From assembly GCA_963824645.1 (NCBI GenBank), contig CAWGQC010000014.1, forward strand, positions 124,001 through 188,000: DNA of 64,000 nt, in the 5' to 3' direction. The translations under genes and the position numbers were made by a program. Numbering within the stretch: position 1 is the stretch's first letter; each line of letters begins with the position of its first letter. This document shows, one piece after another, positions 16,362-25,291 of this stretch. This DNA is from Bog-756 sp963824645. Its GTDB lineage: Bacteria; Actinomycetota; Acidimicrobiia; Acidimicrobiales; RAAP-2. The notes beneath the pieces were generated by a model. The model was not told where the DNA came from. It saw nothing but the letters and a program-made list of their open reading frames with translations, and did not search any database.

Positions 16362-17810
16362 TCAGAGAGGAGGCGGCGTGAAACCCGGGCCGCAGGCGTC
16401 GAGCAGAGCGGCCCATCGCAGGATCCGCCGGTCGGAGAGAAACGGGCCGATGACCTGGATGCCCACCGGCAGTCCGCCCGGCGTCAGCCCGGTGGGCAGC
16501 GTGACCACCGGCAGCAGCACCGAGCCGACGGCGCCGCACCAGGCCATGGCCGTCAGGTGGCTTACCGCCACCCCGTCGACATCCACCGTGCGCTCGGTGA
16601 TGGGCCGGTCGACATCGTGGGGGAACGCCGCCGTGGGCATCACCGGAGCCAGAACGATGTCGTAGCGTTCGAAGAGCGATGCCCAGGCGGCCCGCTGGTC
16701 CTGTCGGCGCTGGTTGGCCCGCGCCCAGCGGCGGTAGCGGCTGGTCAGAGCCTGGGCCGCGGCCAGCCCGGGGTCACCGTCGTCCATGTCTCCGAGCTCG
16801 GTGAAGGCATCGAAGGCATCATCGGCAAGGCCCATGCCGATGATGGGAATAACCAGGTCCTGCCAGCAGCGGAGGCCGTCGGCCAGGGGAACCGGGAGGG
16901 CCACCTGGTCGACCCGAGCCCCCGCCTCGGCGATCCGGCCGACGAAAGCGTCCAGATTGGCCCGCACGTGGCGAGCCAGCGGAGCCAGGTCGCCGCCCTG
17001 GTCGAACACCGTGGCCACCCGTACCGACCGGAGATCGTTGACCGGCGGTCCTTCATCGAGCACCAGACGCCAGCCGGCGGCGTCCTCCGGAACCGGACCG
17101 GCGATGGTGTCGAGGGCGAGACCAAGGTCGTCGATGCTCCGGGCCAGAGGGCCGTTGGCATTGACGTCGGTCTCGATCAGACTTCCGGGCGGACCGGGTA
17201 TGTGGCCCCGGCTGGGCACAACGCCCCACGACGGCTTCAAGCCGTAGACGCCGTTGTAGTGGGCCGGGTTACGGACCGATCCGCCGATGTCGCTCCCGAG
17301 CTCGAGCGGGGTGAGACCGGCGGCGACGGCGGCGGCCGATCCCCCCGACGAACCTCCGGCCGTACGCGAAAGGTCCCAGGGGTTGCTGGTCAGACCGTAG
17401 ACGTCGTTGAAGGTCTGGAAGTCGCCGGCGTAGAGCGGCGTGTTGGTCTTGCCGAAGATGATCGCCCCCGCCGCTTTGAGCCGGCCGACGGCCAGGGCGT
17501 CGGCGACGGGCACATAGTCCTTCAGTTCGGGAGCACCGGATGTCGTGACCAGCCCCTGGGTCTCCCACACGTCCTTGACCGTCATGGGTAGCCCGTGGAG
17601 AGGACCGGTGGCTTCGCCCCGCGCCACGGCGGCGTCGGCCGCTTTTGCGGCGGCATAGGCCCGGTCGAGATCGAGGGCCACCACGGCGTTGATGGCCGGA
17701 TTGTGTCGGTCGATCCGCCCGGTCAGATGGTCGAGGACCTCAACGCTGGAGACAGCACCGGTGCGAATACCATCGGCGATTTCAGTAGCCGTGGTGGCAT
17801 CGAGATCCAC
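16362..17810 (-). CDS. Amidase signature (AS) family enzyme
   Basis: 482-residue amidase. The Ser-cisSer-Lys triad is visible: Lys79 in MTVKDVWE, cis-Ser154 in AGGSSGGSAAAV, and the nucleophile Ser178 in GSDIGGSVRNPA. The length and the C-terminal GLPVGIQVIGPFLSDRRILRWA are normal for the family. AS enzymes hydrolyse amides such as those from fatty acids, nitriles or short peptides; no GatB or GatC gene is near, so this is not part of the tRNA amidotransferase. The start is GTG 17810. It lies 67 bases downstream of the small membrane protein gene on the same strand. Confidence 0.92.
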   Translation of the reverse strand: MDLDATTATEIADGIRTGAVSSVEVLDHLTGRIDRHNPAINAVVALDLDRAYAAAKAADAAVARGEATGPLHGLPMTVKDVWETQGLVTTSGAPELKDYVPVADALAVGRLKAAGAIIFGKTNTPLYAGDFQTFNDVYGLTSNPWDLSRTAGGSSGGSAAAVAAGLTPLELGSDIGGSVRNPAHYNGVYGLKPSWGVVPSRGHIPGPPGSLIETDVNANGPLARSIDDLGLALDTIAGPVPEDAAGWRLVLDEGPPVNDLRSVRVATVFDQGGDLAPLARHVRANLDAFVGRIAEAGARVDQVALPVPLADGLRCWQDLVIPIIGMGLADDAFDAFTELGDMDDGDPGLAAAQALTSRYRRWARANQRRQDQRAAWASLFERYDIVLAPVMPTAAFPHDVDRPITERTVDVDGVAVSHLTAMAWCGAVGSVLLPVVTLPTGLTPGGLPVGIQVIGPFLSDRRILRWAALLDACGPGFTPPPL

Positions 17811-17877
17811 GACCAGACGCTACTGCGACCGGCCCGACCACCGGCCGCCCGCCGGATCGACAGCCCTACGACCCTTC

Positions 17878-18333
17878 TCATCCCAAAAACGGGATCTCCG
17901 GAGGGTCGAGGGGGTGGCGCGGGCGGGGTGGCGGGGCCCAGGACGGGACGGTGTACGGGGGCGGCCTCTGGTCGGTGCGCCGCGAACGCCGTCCCAGCAC
18001 CATGCCGATGGCCACCAGGCCGATGGAGATGACCAGAATGGGGAAGGCGGCGGCGGCTCGATCGTCGGCCGCCGTCTGGCATTCCTGCACGAAAGCCACC
18101 CAGTCGGCGTGGGCGGCCGAATCACTGGCCGAAGGCTCGGGACCGGCTCCTATGGTCACCGGATCGAAGAAGGCCACGATGGCTGCCTCCGAACCGCGAC
18201 CGGGCCCGCAGGTCCCGCCGGCGGCGGGCCTGGGCAGACCCACCAGCAGGCCGGTGACGGCAAAGGCGGCGCCGAACAGTCCCAGGCTGACCATGACCAG
18301 TCTCACCCACCACCATATGGATCCGGTCTTCAT
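17878..18333 (-). CDS. Two-TM membrane protein of unknown function
   Basis: 151-residue protein I do not recognise. It opens MKTGSIWWWVRLVMVSLGLF with a first membrane helix to about residue 31. A 65-residue loop follows (TCGPGRGSEAAIVAFFDP ... DWVAFVQECQTAADD) that probably faces outward and has two Cys. A second helix (AAFPILVISIGLVAIGMVLG) leads to a Pro-rich cytoplasmic tail (PPPYTVPSWAPPPRPRHP). ATG 18333 places the helix at the N-terminus; the frame extends 70 codons further but is Arg/Pro-rich. The form recalls many small actinobacterial membrane proteins near cell-envelope genes. Confidence 0.6.
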   Translation of the reverse strand: MKTGSIWWWVRLVMVSLGLFGAAFAVTGLLVGLPRPAAGGTCGPGRGSEAAIVAFFDPVTIGAGPEPSASDSAAHADWVAFVQECQTAADDRAAAAFPILVISIGLVAIGMVLGRRSRRTDQRPPPYTVPSWAPPPRPRHPLDPPEIPFLG

Positions 18334-18457
18334 GCCCACTCTGATTTCATCTCGGTCCTCATGGTAGGGGGCCGGACCGGATAGGAGTGTCGCGACCGAT
18401 ACCGGGCCGGGGTGGTGACCGGCGGGATCTTCCATGGTGGACGATGGGCGGTGACGG

Positions 18458-19243
18458 CTAGCTTCCGGTCCGGCGCAGGTTGAACCGGGCGCCGGCGGGA
18501 TCGGCCGCCGCCGCCAGGCGACCGTAGGGCGTGTCCCGGGCACCCACCTCCACCGAACCGCCCAGCGATTCGATCTGGCTCAGAGCGGCGTCGACGTCCG
18601 CCACCTCCCAGTAGACCGACCACAACGCCGGTCGACCTTCAGGCAGAAAGGAAACGGCGTCCATGATGCCCGCCAGGTCATCCTCCCCTTCGGGATTGCG
18701 CATGGTGGAATAGCGGAACTCGTCGCTGTCCCCGATCACGTTGATCGTCCATCCGAATACCGAGCTGTAGAACCCGACTGCGCCCGCAAAGTCACGGGTA
18801 TGCAAGTCGAACCAGCTCGGGGCACCATTCTCGTTGAGGACGGTGAAGCCCGGGAAGGACTTCGCCTCCCAGGCGCCCACGTTGGTGCCGGTGGGATCGA
18901 TGAGCACGGCCTGAATGCCCAGATCACCCACGGCCATGGGAGGGGCGACGATCTGGGCACCGGCGGCCTCGGCCAACTCGACGGTCTTGGTGATGTCGCT
19001 GGTGTCGAGATAGATCTTCCACGTGTCGTTGGCGGGCATGTCGCCCATGTCGCCCATGCACCCGGCCACCGGATGACCGTCCCGATTGAAGATGAAATAG
19101 CCGCCGAACTCGGGGTCGGGCTCGTCCGCCTCCCACCCGAACAATTCATGGTAGAAACGGCGACTTCCCTCTACGTCGGAGGTCCAGAGGTCGGTCCAGC
19201 ACGGTGAGCCGGCCGGGGCGTGGGTACGGGTGGGCATGGTCAT
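18458..19243 (-). CDS. Two-domain VOC family protein (CFP30B-like)
   Basis: 261-residue protein with two VOC modules, at about residues 10-128 (CWTDLWTSDVEGSRRFYHELFGWE ... VLIDPTGTNVGAWEAK) and 138-258 (APSWFDLHTRDFAGAVGFYSSVFGWT ... AADPAGARFNLRR). This double arrangement, with the AWEAKSFPGFTVLNENGA linker, is that of the actinobacterial CFP30B/27-kDa antigen group, often annotated as glyoxalase but without proven activity. GGAAAGG sits directly before ATG 19243. It is the second VOC gene of the window. It stands alone on the minus strand. Confidence 0.88.
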   Translation of the reverse strand: MTMPTRTHAPAGSPCWTDLWTSDVEGSRRFYHELFGWEADEPDPEFGGYFIFNRDGHPVAGCMGDMGDMPANDTWKIYLDTSDITKTVELAEAAGAQIVAPPMAVGDLGIQAVLIDPTGTNVGAWEAKSFPGFTVLNENGAPSWFDLHTRDFAGAVGFYSSVFGWTINVIGDSDEFRYSTMRNPEGEDDLAGIMDAVSFLPEGRPALWSVYWEVADVDAALSQIESLGGSVEVGARDTPYGRLAAAADPAGARFNLRRTGS

Positions 19244-19461
19244 CCTTTCCGTTGCCGATCAGTCAATCACGTCGATGAGGCGTCGGGTTCCGGGCTGTGG
19301 CCAACCGCGGTCGCCTGACCAGGGAACCGTTGGCTCACGTGCGTTTCATCCCGAGGCCACCCGTCAGGTACCGATCCTGGCTCTGGGTGGTCCCCGTCAT
19401 TACAATTGGGTGGACCAAGCACCGGGCGGACGGTCGTAGCGACTTCGAAGGGAGCGTCATC

Positions 19462-19857
19462 ATGGTTGCCAGTACCTATCCACTGTTGGACATCTTCTGG
19501 ACCATCCTGGAGATCTTCGTCTTCATCCTGTGGATCTGGTTGCTGATTGCCATCTTCTCTGACATCTTCCGAAGCCACGATATGGGAGGCGGGGCCAAGG
19601 CCCTGTGGGTCATCTTTCTCATCATCTTCCCCCTGCTCGGCATCCTCGTCTACCTCATCGCCCGGGGCGGGAGCATGCACGAACGGGCCATCACCCAGGC
19701 CCAGCATGAACAACGGGCCTTCGACGATTACGTCAAGCAGACGGCCGCGACCGGGACCAGCAACGCCGACCAGCTGGCCAAACTGGCCGATCTCAAATCC
19801 CAGGGCGCCATCACCGACGAGGAGTTCGACAAGGAGAAGGCCAAACTGCTCCTCTGA
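19462..19857 (+). CDS. PLDc_N/SHOCT-domain small membrane protein
   Basis: 131-residue protein with two N-terminal membrane helices (about residues 9-31 and 47-67). It matches the PLDc_N pattern: IWLLIAIFSDIFRSHDMGGGAKALWVIF. A C-terminal SHOCT domain (ADQLAKLADLKSQGAITDEEF) follows, joined by a charged helix. Such proteins are common in actinobacteria and their function is unknown; SHOCT may mediate oligomerisation. GAAGGGAGCGTCATC is the ribosome site before ATG 19462. The frame is open upstream but unlike the family. The gene stands alone between a divergent VOC gene and a convergent oxidoreductase. Confidence 0.88.
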   Translation: MVASTYPLLDIFWTILEIFVFILWIWLLIAIFSDIFRSHDMGGGAKALWVIFLIIFPLLGILVYLIARGGSMHERAITQAQHEQRAFDDYVKQTAATGTSNADQLAKLADLKSQGAITDEEFDKEKAKLLL

Positions 19858-19938
19858 TCGGAAGAGCCCTGCCGGCGGCGGTGGTCCGAGGGTAGGCGAC
19901 AGTAGTGGAGAAGGGACGACGGTTCCCCGTGGGCTCGG

Positions 19939-21633
19939 TTACCTGTGGGCGTAGTGGGCCAGATACTCGTAAGCCGACTGCACGGCGCTGGATCCCTCGC
20001 CAACCGCCGAAGCCACCCTCTTCATCGAGCCGCTTCTGACGTCACCGACGGCGAACACGCCGGGCGCAGACGTCTCGAACGGAAGTGGATCCCGATCCAC
20101 GAAGGACGGGTCGGTGAGCCTCTCCGCCGGCAACGAACGGTCGGTCAGGACGAAACCATCGTGGTCCAGGGCAACCGCTGACCTCAGCCATGCGGTGGCC
20201 GGCACGGCTCCGATGAAACAGAAGAGGGCGGCACAGGGAACGGTCTTCCACTCTTGTTGGGCTGTGCGCTCGAGGACGGCCTTCTCGAGGTGGCCGTCTC
20301 CCTCCAGACCGCGCACCTGGGTTTCGGTCAGAACCTCAATGTGGGGATCGGCGACGATTCGATCGATCAGATAGCGCGACATGCTGGAGGCCAGATCAGC
20401 ACGTCGGACGACGATCGAGACGCGACTGCCGAGTTGGCTGAGGAAGATGGCGGCCTGGCCGGCCGAATTGCCACCCCCCACCACAATCACGTCACAGCCG
20501 CTGCAGGATCGGGTCTCGAGGTCGGTGGCCGAGTAGTAGACGCCATCTCCCTCGAAATCAGCCAGGTTCGGTATATCCAGGCGCCGATAGGCGGCCCCGG
20601 TGGCCACGATCACCGATCGGCAGGGAACCTCGCTCCGGTCGGCCAGTGACAATACGTAGAAGCCCTCCTCCGTCCGGAAGTCGGCCACCTGGCACGGGCT
20701 GACCAACCAGGCGCCCAGACGCTGGGCCTGAATGGCGGTGCGGGCCGCCAGATCACCCCCCGAAATTCCGTTGGGGAACCCGGCGTAATTCTCGATCCGG
20801 GAGCTGGACCCGGCCTGTCCACCCGGAGCCACAGCATCGAGGGACACCGTGTCCAATCCCTCGGATGCTCCGTAGACCGAAGCGGCCAGGCCCGATGGCC
20901 CCACGCCGACCACGGCCAAGTCGAAGACGCGGCCGGGGATGGGTCGGTAGGTCAGTCCTAGAACGCTGGCGAACTCCCCCGGGGTCGGGTGCCGCAACAC
21001 CGCCGTCGGGGTCACCACCACGGGGGTGTCGCCGGGTCGCACGCCGATGCTGGCCAACAGCACCTCGATATCGTCGGCCTCTTCGATGTCGATCCAGACA
21101 TGGGCCAACCGGTTGCGGGTGGCGAACGTGCGGAGGGCCAGGGCCTCCGACGAATAGCGCGACCCGATGACCTTGATGGCGTTGGCGGCCGAGCTGCTCC
21201 GGAGCGCCTCCCGACGGGCGACGAGAGCCGAAAAGATGATGTCCGAGATGGAAGGCTTGGCGGCCAGCATCCGCCGGAAGTCGTCATGGAGCAGGACCAG
21301 CGCCTGGCCCATTTGCAAGGCTCGGGCCGTCAGGTACGTGCGCTGGCCGGTCAGCAGTCCGAGCTCGCCGATGAACTGCCCGGGGCCGTAGCTGACCACC
21401 ACCTCCTGGGACTCGTCGTCTCTGACCACTTCGACCGCCCCGTCGACCAGGACGTAGAAGTCCCACAGCTCCTGTCCGGCCCGGTAGAGCACGTCGCCCG
21501 GGGCGAGCTCGATGACGTGGCCGTACTCGGCCAGCTCGTCGAGGGCATCCTGGTCCAGAGTCGGAAACCGCGGATCGCCGGCTTCGTATTCGAAGACCGG
21601 CTTTCGGCCTTCGGTCGGTGGAGCATCGGGCAT
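19939..21633 (-). CDS. Cyclic-nucleotide-binding domain fused to thioredoxin-like and thioredoxin-reductase-like domains
   Basis: 564-residue fusion. Residues about 25-140 are a cNMP-binding fold (APGDVLYRAGQELWDFYVLVDG ... GQFIGELGLLTGQRTYLTARA). Residues about 150-225 resemble a glutaredoxin/thioredoxin fold without a CxxC. Residues 235-560 are a FAD/NADPH thioredoxin-reductase fold (VVGVGPSGLAASVYGASEG, VVGGGNSAGQAA, APGVFAVGDVRSGS). The usual redox CATC is SATD here. A CSGC occurs eight residues later, directly before the NADPH-binding strand, and is not at the redox position. It probably reduces something other than thioredoxin. GGAAGGATGAAAGC precedes the ATG. Confidence 0.9.
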   Translation of the reverse strand: MPDAPPTEGRKPVFEYEAGDPRFPTLDQDALDELAEYGHVIELAPGDVLYRAGQELWDFYVLVDGAVEVVRDDESQEVVVSYGPGQFIGELGLLTGQRTYLTARALQMGQALVLLHDDFRRMLAAKPSISDIIFSALVARREALRSSSAANAIKVIGSRYSSEALALRTFATRNRLAHVWIDIEEADDIEVLLASIGVRPGDTPVVVTPTAVLRHPTPGEFASVLGLTYRPIPGRVFDLAVVGVGPSGLAASVYGASEGLDTVSLDAVAPGGQAGSSSRIENYAGFPNGISGGDLAARTAIQAQRLGAWLVSPCQVADFRTEEGFYVLSLADRSEVPCRSVIVATGAAYRRLDIPNLADFEGDGVYYSATDLETRSCSGCDVIVVGGGNSAGQAAIFLSQLGSRVSIVVRRADLASSMSRYLIDRIVADPHIEVLTETQVRGLEGDGHLEKAVLERTAQQEWKTVPCAALFCFIGAVPATAWLRSAVALDHDGFVLTDRSLPAERLTDPSFVDRDPLPFETSAPGVFAVGDVRSGSMKRVASAVGEGSSAVQSAYEYLAHYAHR

Positions 21634-21717
21634 GCTTTCATCCTTCCAGATCTCACCTGGGGCGGAGGATGGGCCAGTGCGGCCGGAGCCGAGACCGTGG
21701 GGACGGGGACGCCCACC

Positions 21718-22590
21718 TCACCCACTGGCGGTAGTTGGGGCCGGTGCGGGGACGGAACGATCGGGATGACCGGCCGTGCGCTCGGGCAGGAGCAACAGGG
21801 CCCCGGCCAGGAAGCAGACGGCCCCCACAAAGGTGCCCAGGTTGGTCAGGGCCAGACTGACGATCTGGCCGTTGGGCCTCACGTAGGAGGCGACGGCTGA
21901 AACCCCGAACGCCACCGATCCGGCCAGGTTGAGAGCCGTAATTCCCCACGAGATATCGGTCGGACGCCAGGCGAAGGGCCCATGGCACACTTCGGCCCAC
22001 GCCAACCAGCTCGAGATCAGGAAGCAGATCGATCCGAAGGCGTCCGGTCGCCATACCGGATGGTGGTCGCCCGAGTGACCCAAACCGATGATCAACGCAC
22101 TGAGCGTGGTGCGGTTGAACCAGAGGGTACCGAGCAGCTGGATGATGGCGGCCCACCAGTCGATCCGCCGGTGCTCGACCCTGAACAGGAAGCGGATACC
22201 CCGACGGTGAGTGGAATCGAGCTGGGTGTCGGTGGACGCCGTCTCCACATAGAGCAGGAAAGCGGCGACGGTGAAGAAGAGGGAACCGATGAAATAGGTG
22301 AGGTTGTCGACGTTGGTACCGACGGCGACGGCGAAGGGTGGAAAGGCGGCGACGCCGAAGCAGGCGGAGCCGACAGCGAACAGTACGGCGATCCACCAGC
22401 CCAGAGCTCGAGGTGCCCACCATGTCGAGCCGGATGACGCACCACCGGAGTGCTTGCGGTGCCAACGCGACTCCCACACCGTGACCACACCATCGGCCCG
22501 GCGGAACTCCTCCCGGGTGACGAAGGGCCCCCAGCCTCTCGCCGCCCCACGCGACCAGCCCTCGGGGGGATCGACGTAGCCGACATGCAT
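21718..22590 (-). CDS. Multi-pass membrane protein, YrhK-like group, function unknown
   Basis: 290-residue protein with a hydrophilic first 60 residues (VDPPEGWSRGAARGWGPF) and then about six membrane helices. Examples are ALGWWIAVLFAVGSACFGVA, DNLTYFIGSLFFTVAAFLLYVE, DWWAAIIQLLGTLWFNRTTLSA and LTNLGTFVGAVCFLAGALLLL. The pairing GSLFF...E and QLLGTLWFN is common in actinobacterial hypothetical proteins related to the YrhK domain. No catalytic motif is visible. It starts at ATG 22590 and lies 84 bases downstream-strand from the fusion reductase stop side, so it may be an independent gene. Confidence 0.7.
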   Translation of the reverse strand: MHVGYVDPPEGWSRGAARGWGPFVTREEFRRADGVVTVWESRWHRKHSGGASSGSTWWAPRALGWWIAVLFAVGSACFGVAAFPPFAVAVGTNVDNLTYFIGSLFFTVAAFLLYVETASTDTQLDSTHRRGIRFLFRVEHRRIDWWAAIIQLLGTLWFNRTTLSALIIGLGHSGDHHPVWRPDAFGSICFLISSWLAWAEVCHGPFAWRPTDISWGITALNLAGSVAFGVSAVASYVRPNGQIVSLALTNLGTFVGAVCFLAGALLLLPERTAGHPDRSVPAPAPTTASG

Positions 22591-22906
22591 CGCCGTACCC
22601 TACGACGTGCCCCGACGGGGCCCGGCCGACCGTGGCCGAAACCGTCACGCCCGCTTCCACCGCGGCCGAGGCCAGCCCAACTCGTGGGGCGGCGCCCCTC
22701 CCCCGCCGCCTCCCGGGGTGTGAACTTGTCGGGAGGCACGACGGTCCGGCCCGCCCACGAAGTCCGCAGCTCGGATGCGTCCGGGTGGATGACCCGACGG
22801 GAACGGCGGGAGCCTGGCTCCCTCTGACTGCCTGCCCCCGGATCGTCGGTGCTAAGCGCTACATTGAACGGAGGGCGGCGCAGTCCGAGCCAGACGGAGG
22901 TGGACG
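22591..22906. other. 316-bp divergent intergenic region with one strong inverted repeat
   Basis: No coding sequence is supported here. It separates the divergent membrane-protein and VOC genes. The one clear structure is GGGAGCC (22808-22814) and GGCTCCC (22816-22822) around a single T, a possible operator or hairpin about 85 bases before the VOC start. The rest is GC-rich with no evident promoter. Confidence 0.5.
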
Positions 22907-23386
22907 ATGGGCGCGCCCGTTGTCGAAGGTGACGACTTCGAGAGACCGGATGATCCCGTGCCGGCCCATCTGGACATGGTGGTCCTCAGCGCCCACGACG
23001 TACCCGGGCTGCGGGCCTTCTACCGGGGCCTGGGGTGGGAGGAACGAGCAGGGGCGTCCGACTCTTTGGCCGCCTTCGATCTGGATGGAACACGCCTCAC
23101 CCTCTATGCCGATCCTTCCGTTTCGCCCGCGGTGGTGGCGTCGACGGAGGATCGACCGGGTGTGACGCTGGTGCTCCGGATCGACAACGCTGATCACGTG
23201 AACCGGTTCTTCGGCACCGCTCTCCATGCCGGGGCCACATCGGTGGCGGATCCGCAGGACCAAACCTGGGGCGGTCGATCGGCGGTGGTGGCCGATCCCG
23301 AGGGAAATCGCTGGGAGCTCTTGTGGATGCCGCCCGCCGGAGCCGCGGGTCCGGGCACCGCCGCCGGTGGCGGTTCCGGCCGGTGA
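22907..23386 (+). CDS. VOC superfamily protein
   Basis: 159-residue VOC protein: LDMVVLSAHDVPGLRAFYRGLGWEE opens one paired-beta module, AFDLDGTRLTLYAD follows, and SAVVADPEGNRWELLW closes the second, with the Glu of WELLW as the usual metal ligand. A Gly-rich tail follows. GGAGGTGGACG is a good ribosome site before ATG 22907. The stop overlaps the GTG of the following secreted repeat protein (GTGA), an unexpected coupling of a cytosolic and a secreted product. It is the third VOC gene. The substrate is unknown. Confidence 0.82.
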   Translation: MGAPVVEGDDFERPDDPVPAHLDMVVLSAHDVPGLRAFYRGLGWEERAGASDSLAAFDLDGTRLTLYADPSVSPAVVASTEDRPGVTLVLRIDNADHVNRFFGTALHAGATSVADPQDQTWGGRSAVVADPEGNRWELLWMPPAGAAGPGTAAGGGSGR

Positions 23387-25245
23387 AGGGCGGAGCCATA
23401 CCCCCCAGAACGCGTTGGTGTGCGCTCCTGGCACTGGTGGTGGTGGCTGTCGGTGCTTTGGTTCCCTGGGGGTCACCGCCGGCTTCGGCCGGCCTCCCGG
23501 GCACGTACAGCAATCCCCTCTCGCCCCTGGACACCCCCGATTCGGATGTGGTGCGACTGGGAGGCCAGTACTACGCATTCTCCACCGGAGACGGGTTCTT
23601 CAACATCCCGGTCATGACCACCGACAACCTGGCCCGTTGGCCTCAGACTCTCCTCTTCAACCCCAACGTCAGCGAGGCTCTACCCTGCCAGTCAGGCAAC
23701 GTGACGGCAGGCACATGTCAGATCAGTGCATGGGCGTCGCGGGCGCCTGCCAACGGTGCCCCCTGGGCTCCATCGATGGTCCAGGTCGGTGGGCGGTTCT
23801 ATCTCTTCTATGCCGCTTGGGACCCCTCGGTCGGCCACTACTGCGTCGGGGTGGCCGAAGGGGCTGATCCGGTCGGGCCCTACGTCGACCATTCGTCCGG
23901 ACCTGTCGTCTGCCAAGCCAACCTGGGGGGCTCGATCGATCCCGACGCCTACCAGAATTCTTCGGGCGGCTACGACTTGGCCTGGAAGAACAACGACGGC
24001 TACGGCTCGACGGCGGCGGCCACCTTGTGGTCGTCGGCCATCACCTTCGGGCCTGACGGCGCCTCGCTGAGCGGACCGACCACCCCACTGCTCAGCCAGA
24101 ACCGGGCCTGGGAGACCACCATCGAACAGCCCGAAATGGTCGAGCTGGGTGGACGCTGGCTCCTCTTCTTTTCCGGTGGAGCGTGGCAGACCAGCGGCTA
24201 TGCCATCAGCTACGCCGACTGCCAGGGGCCGACCGGTCCCTGTAGCGACCCCGACGGCACGGCGGTGTTCTCCACCAAAGGGTCGGTGGCCGGTCCGGGA
24301 GCGCCATCGGTCTTCACCGACACCAGTGGAACGGTGTGGATGTCCTACAACGCATGGACAGCCGGCAATGTCGGCTATCCAGCCGGTTCCCGCAGTCTCC
24401 GCATGGACCCGTTGTGCGTGGTCGACGGGACACCGATCCTGCTCGGGCCCTCATCGAGCCCGCAATCGCTGTCACCCACCTGCCCCAATCAGCAGGGTGA
24501 GGGCTACCGACTGGTGGCCACCGACGGGGGCATCTTCTCCTTTCGCGCCCCGTTCCTGGGTTCTATGGGGGGCCAGCGGTTGAACGCACCCGTGGTGGGG
24601 ATGGCCGCCGACCCGGCCGGGGGCTACTGGGAGGTGGCCTCCGACGGCGGCATCTTCTCCTTCGGCGCCCCGTTCTACGGGTCACTGGCCGGGTTCGCTC
24701 TCCGAGCCCCGATCATCGGTATGGCCGCCGACCCCGACGGTGGCGGCTACTGGGAGGTCGATCGTCTCGGAGACATTGCCAGTTTCGGCGACGCCCTCGA
24801 TCTCGGGTCGATGGGAGGCGCCCGGCTCAACAAGCCCATCGTGGCCATGGCCGCCGATCCGGGAGGGGGCGGCTACTGGGAGGTGGCCTCCGACGGGGGC
24901 ATCTTCGCCTTCGGCGACGCCCACTTCTACGGGTCGATGGGGGGTCATGGGCTCAATGCGCCGATCGTGTCCATCGCCCCCACCCCCGACGGCGGCGGCT
25001 ACTGGGAGGTGGCTTCCGACGGGGGCATCTTCGCCTTCGGCGACGCCCACTTCTACGGGTCGATGGGGGGCACCCGCCTCAACAAGCCGGTGGTATCGAT
25101 GACGTCCACCCCCGACGGCGGCGGCTACTGGGAGGTGGCTTCCGACGGGGGCATCTTCGCCTTCGGCGACGCCCACTTCTTCGGGTCGATGGGAGGCACC
25201 CGCCTCAACAAGCCGGTGGTATCGATGGTGAGCTTCGGCGGCTGA
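23383..25245 (+). CDS. Secreted GH43-like beta-propeller protein with six C-terminal 41-residue repeats
   Basis: 620-residue secreted protein. A signal peptide (ALLALVVVAVGALVPWGSPPASA) ends near residue 36. Residues about 40-390 resemble a family-43 glycosidase five-bladed propeller: an Asp in LDTPDSDVVRLGGQYYAF, IDPDAY in the middle, and Glu in TIEQPEMVELGGRWLLFF match the base, pKa-tuning Asp and acid positions, though spacing is not proven. Residues about 395-618 hold six GYWEVASDGGIFAFGD repeats. Such repeats are frequent on surface proteins of Acidimicrobiia. GTG 23383 overlaps the VOC stop; an ATG 20 codons upstream is possible. It may bind or trim an extracellular glycan. Confidence 0.78.
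   Translation: MKGGAIPPRTRWCALLALVVVAVGALVPWGSPPASAGLPGTYSNPLSPLDTPDSDVVRLGGQYYAFSTGDGFFNIPVMTTDNLARWPQTLLFNPNVSEALPCQSGNVTAGTCQISAWASRAPANGAPWAPSMVQVGGRFYLFYAAWDPSVGHYCVGVAEGADPVGPYVDHSSGPVVCQANLGGSIDPDAYQNSSGGYDLAWKNNDGYGSTAAATLWSSAITFGPDGASLSGPTTPLLSQNRAWETTIEQPEMVELGGRWLLFFSGGAWQTSGYAISYADCQGPTGPCSDPDGTAVFSTKGSVAGPGAPSVFTDTSGTVWMSYNAWTAGNVGYPAGSRSLRMDPLCVVDGTPILLGPSSSPQSLSPTCPNQQGEGYRLVATDGGIFSFRAPFLGSMGGQRLNAPVVGMAADPAGGYWEVASDGGIFSFGAPFYGSLAGFALRAPIIGMAADPDGGGYWEVDRLGDIASFGDALDLGSMGGARLNKPIVAMAADPGGGGYWEVASDGGIFAFGDAHFYGSMGGHGLNAPIVSIAPTPDGGGYWEVASDGGIFAFGDAHFYGSMGGTRLNKPVVSMTSTPDGGGYWEVASDGGIFAFGDAHFFGSMGGTRLNKPVVSMVSFGG
24505..25242 (+). repeat. Six tandem coding repeats, about 126 bp each
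   Basis: Six copies of a 40-42-residue unit of the form GYWEVASDGGIFAFGDAHFYGSMGG + xLNAPVVxMxxTPDGG. The last three copies are nearly identical at the DNA level; copies one to three diverge (GYRLVATDGG, GSLAGFALRAP, DRLGDIASFGD). The gradient suggests recent amplification at the 3' end. The unit is 126 bp, so copy-number changes keep the frame. Confidence 0.9.
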
Positions 25246-25291
25246 GGAGCTCACGGCTCCCCCGTAGTCTTCGGTGCTGCGGGCCGTCCGG

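Noticed and set aside
20484..20520. CSGC in the reductase fusion as the thioredoxin-reductase redox pair
   Set aside because: It lies eight residues after the normal CATC place, directly before the NADPH-binding strand, and so is unlikely to reach the FAD.
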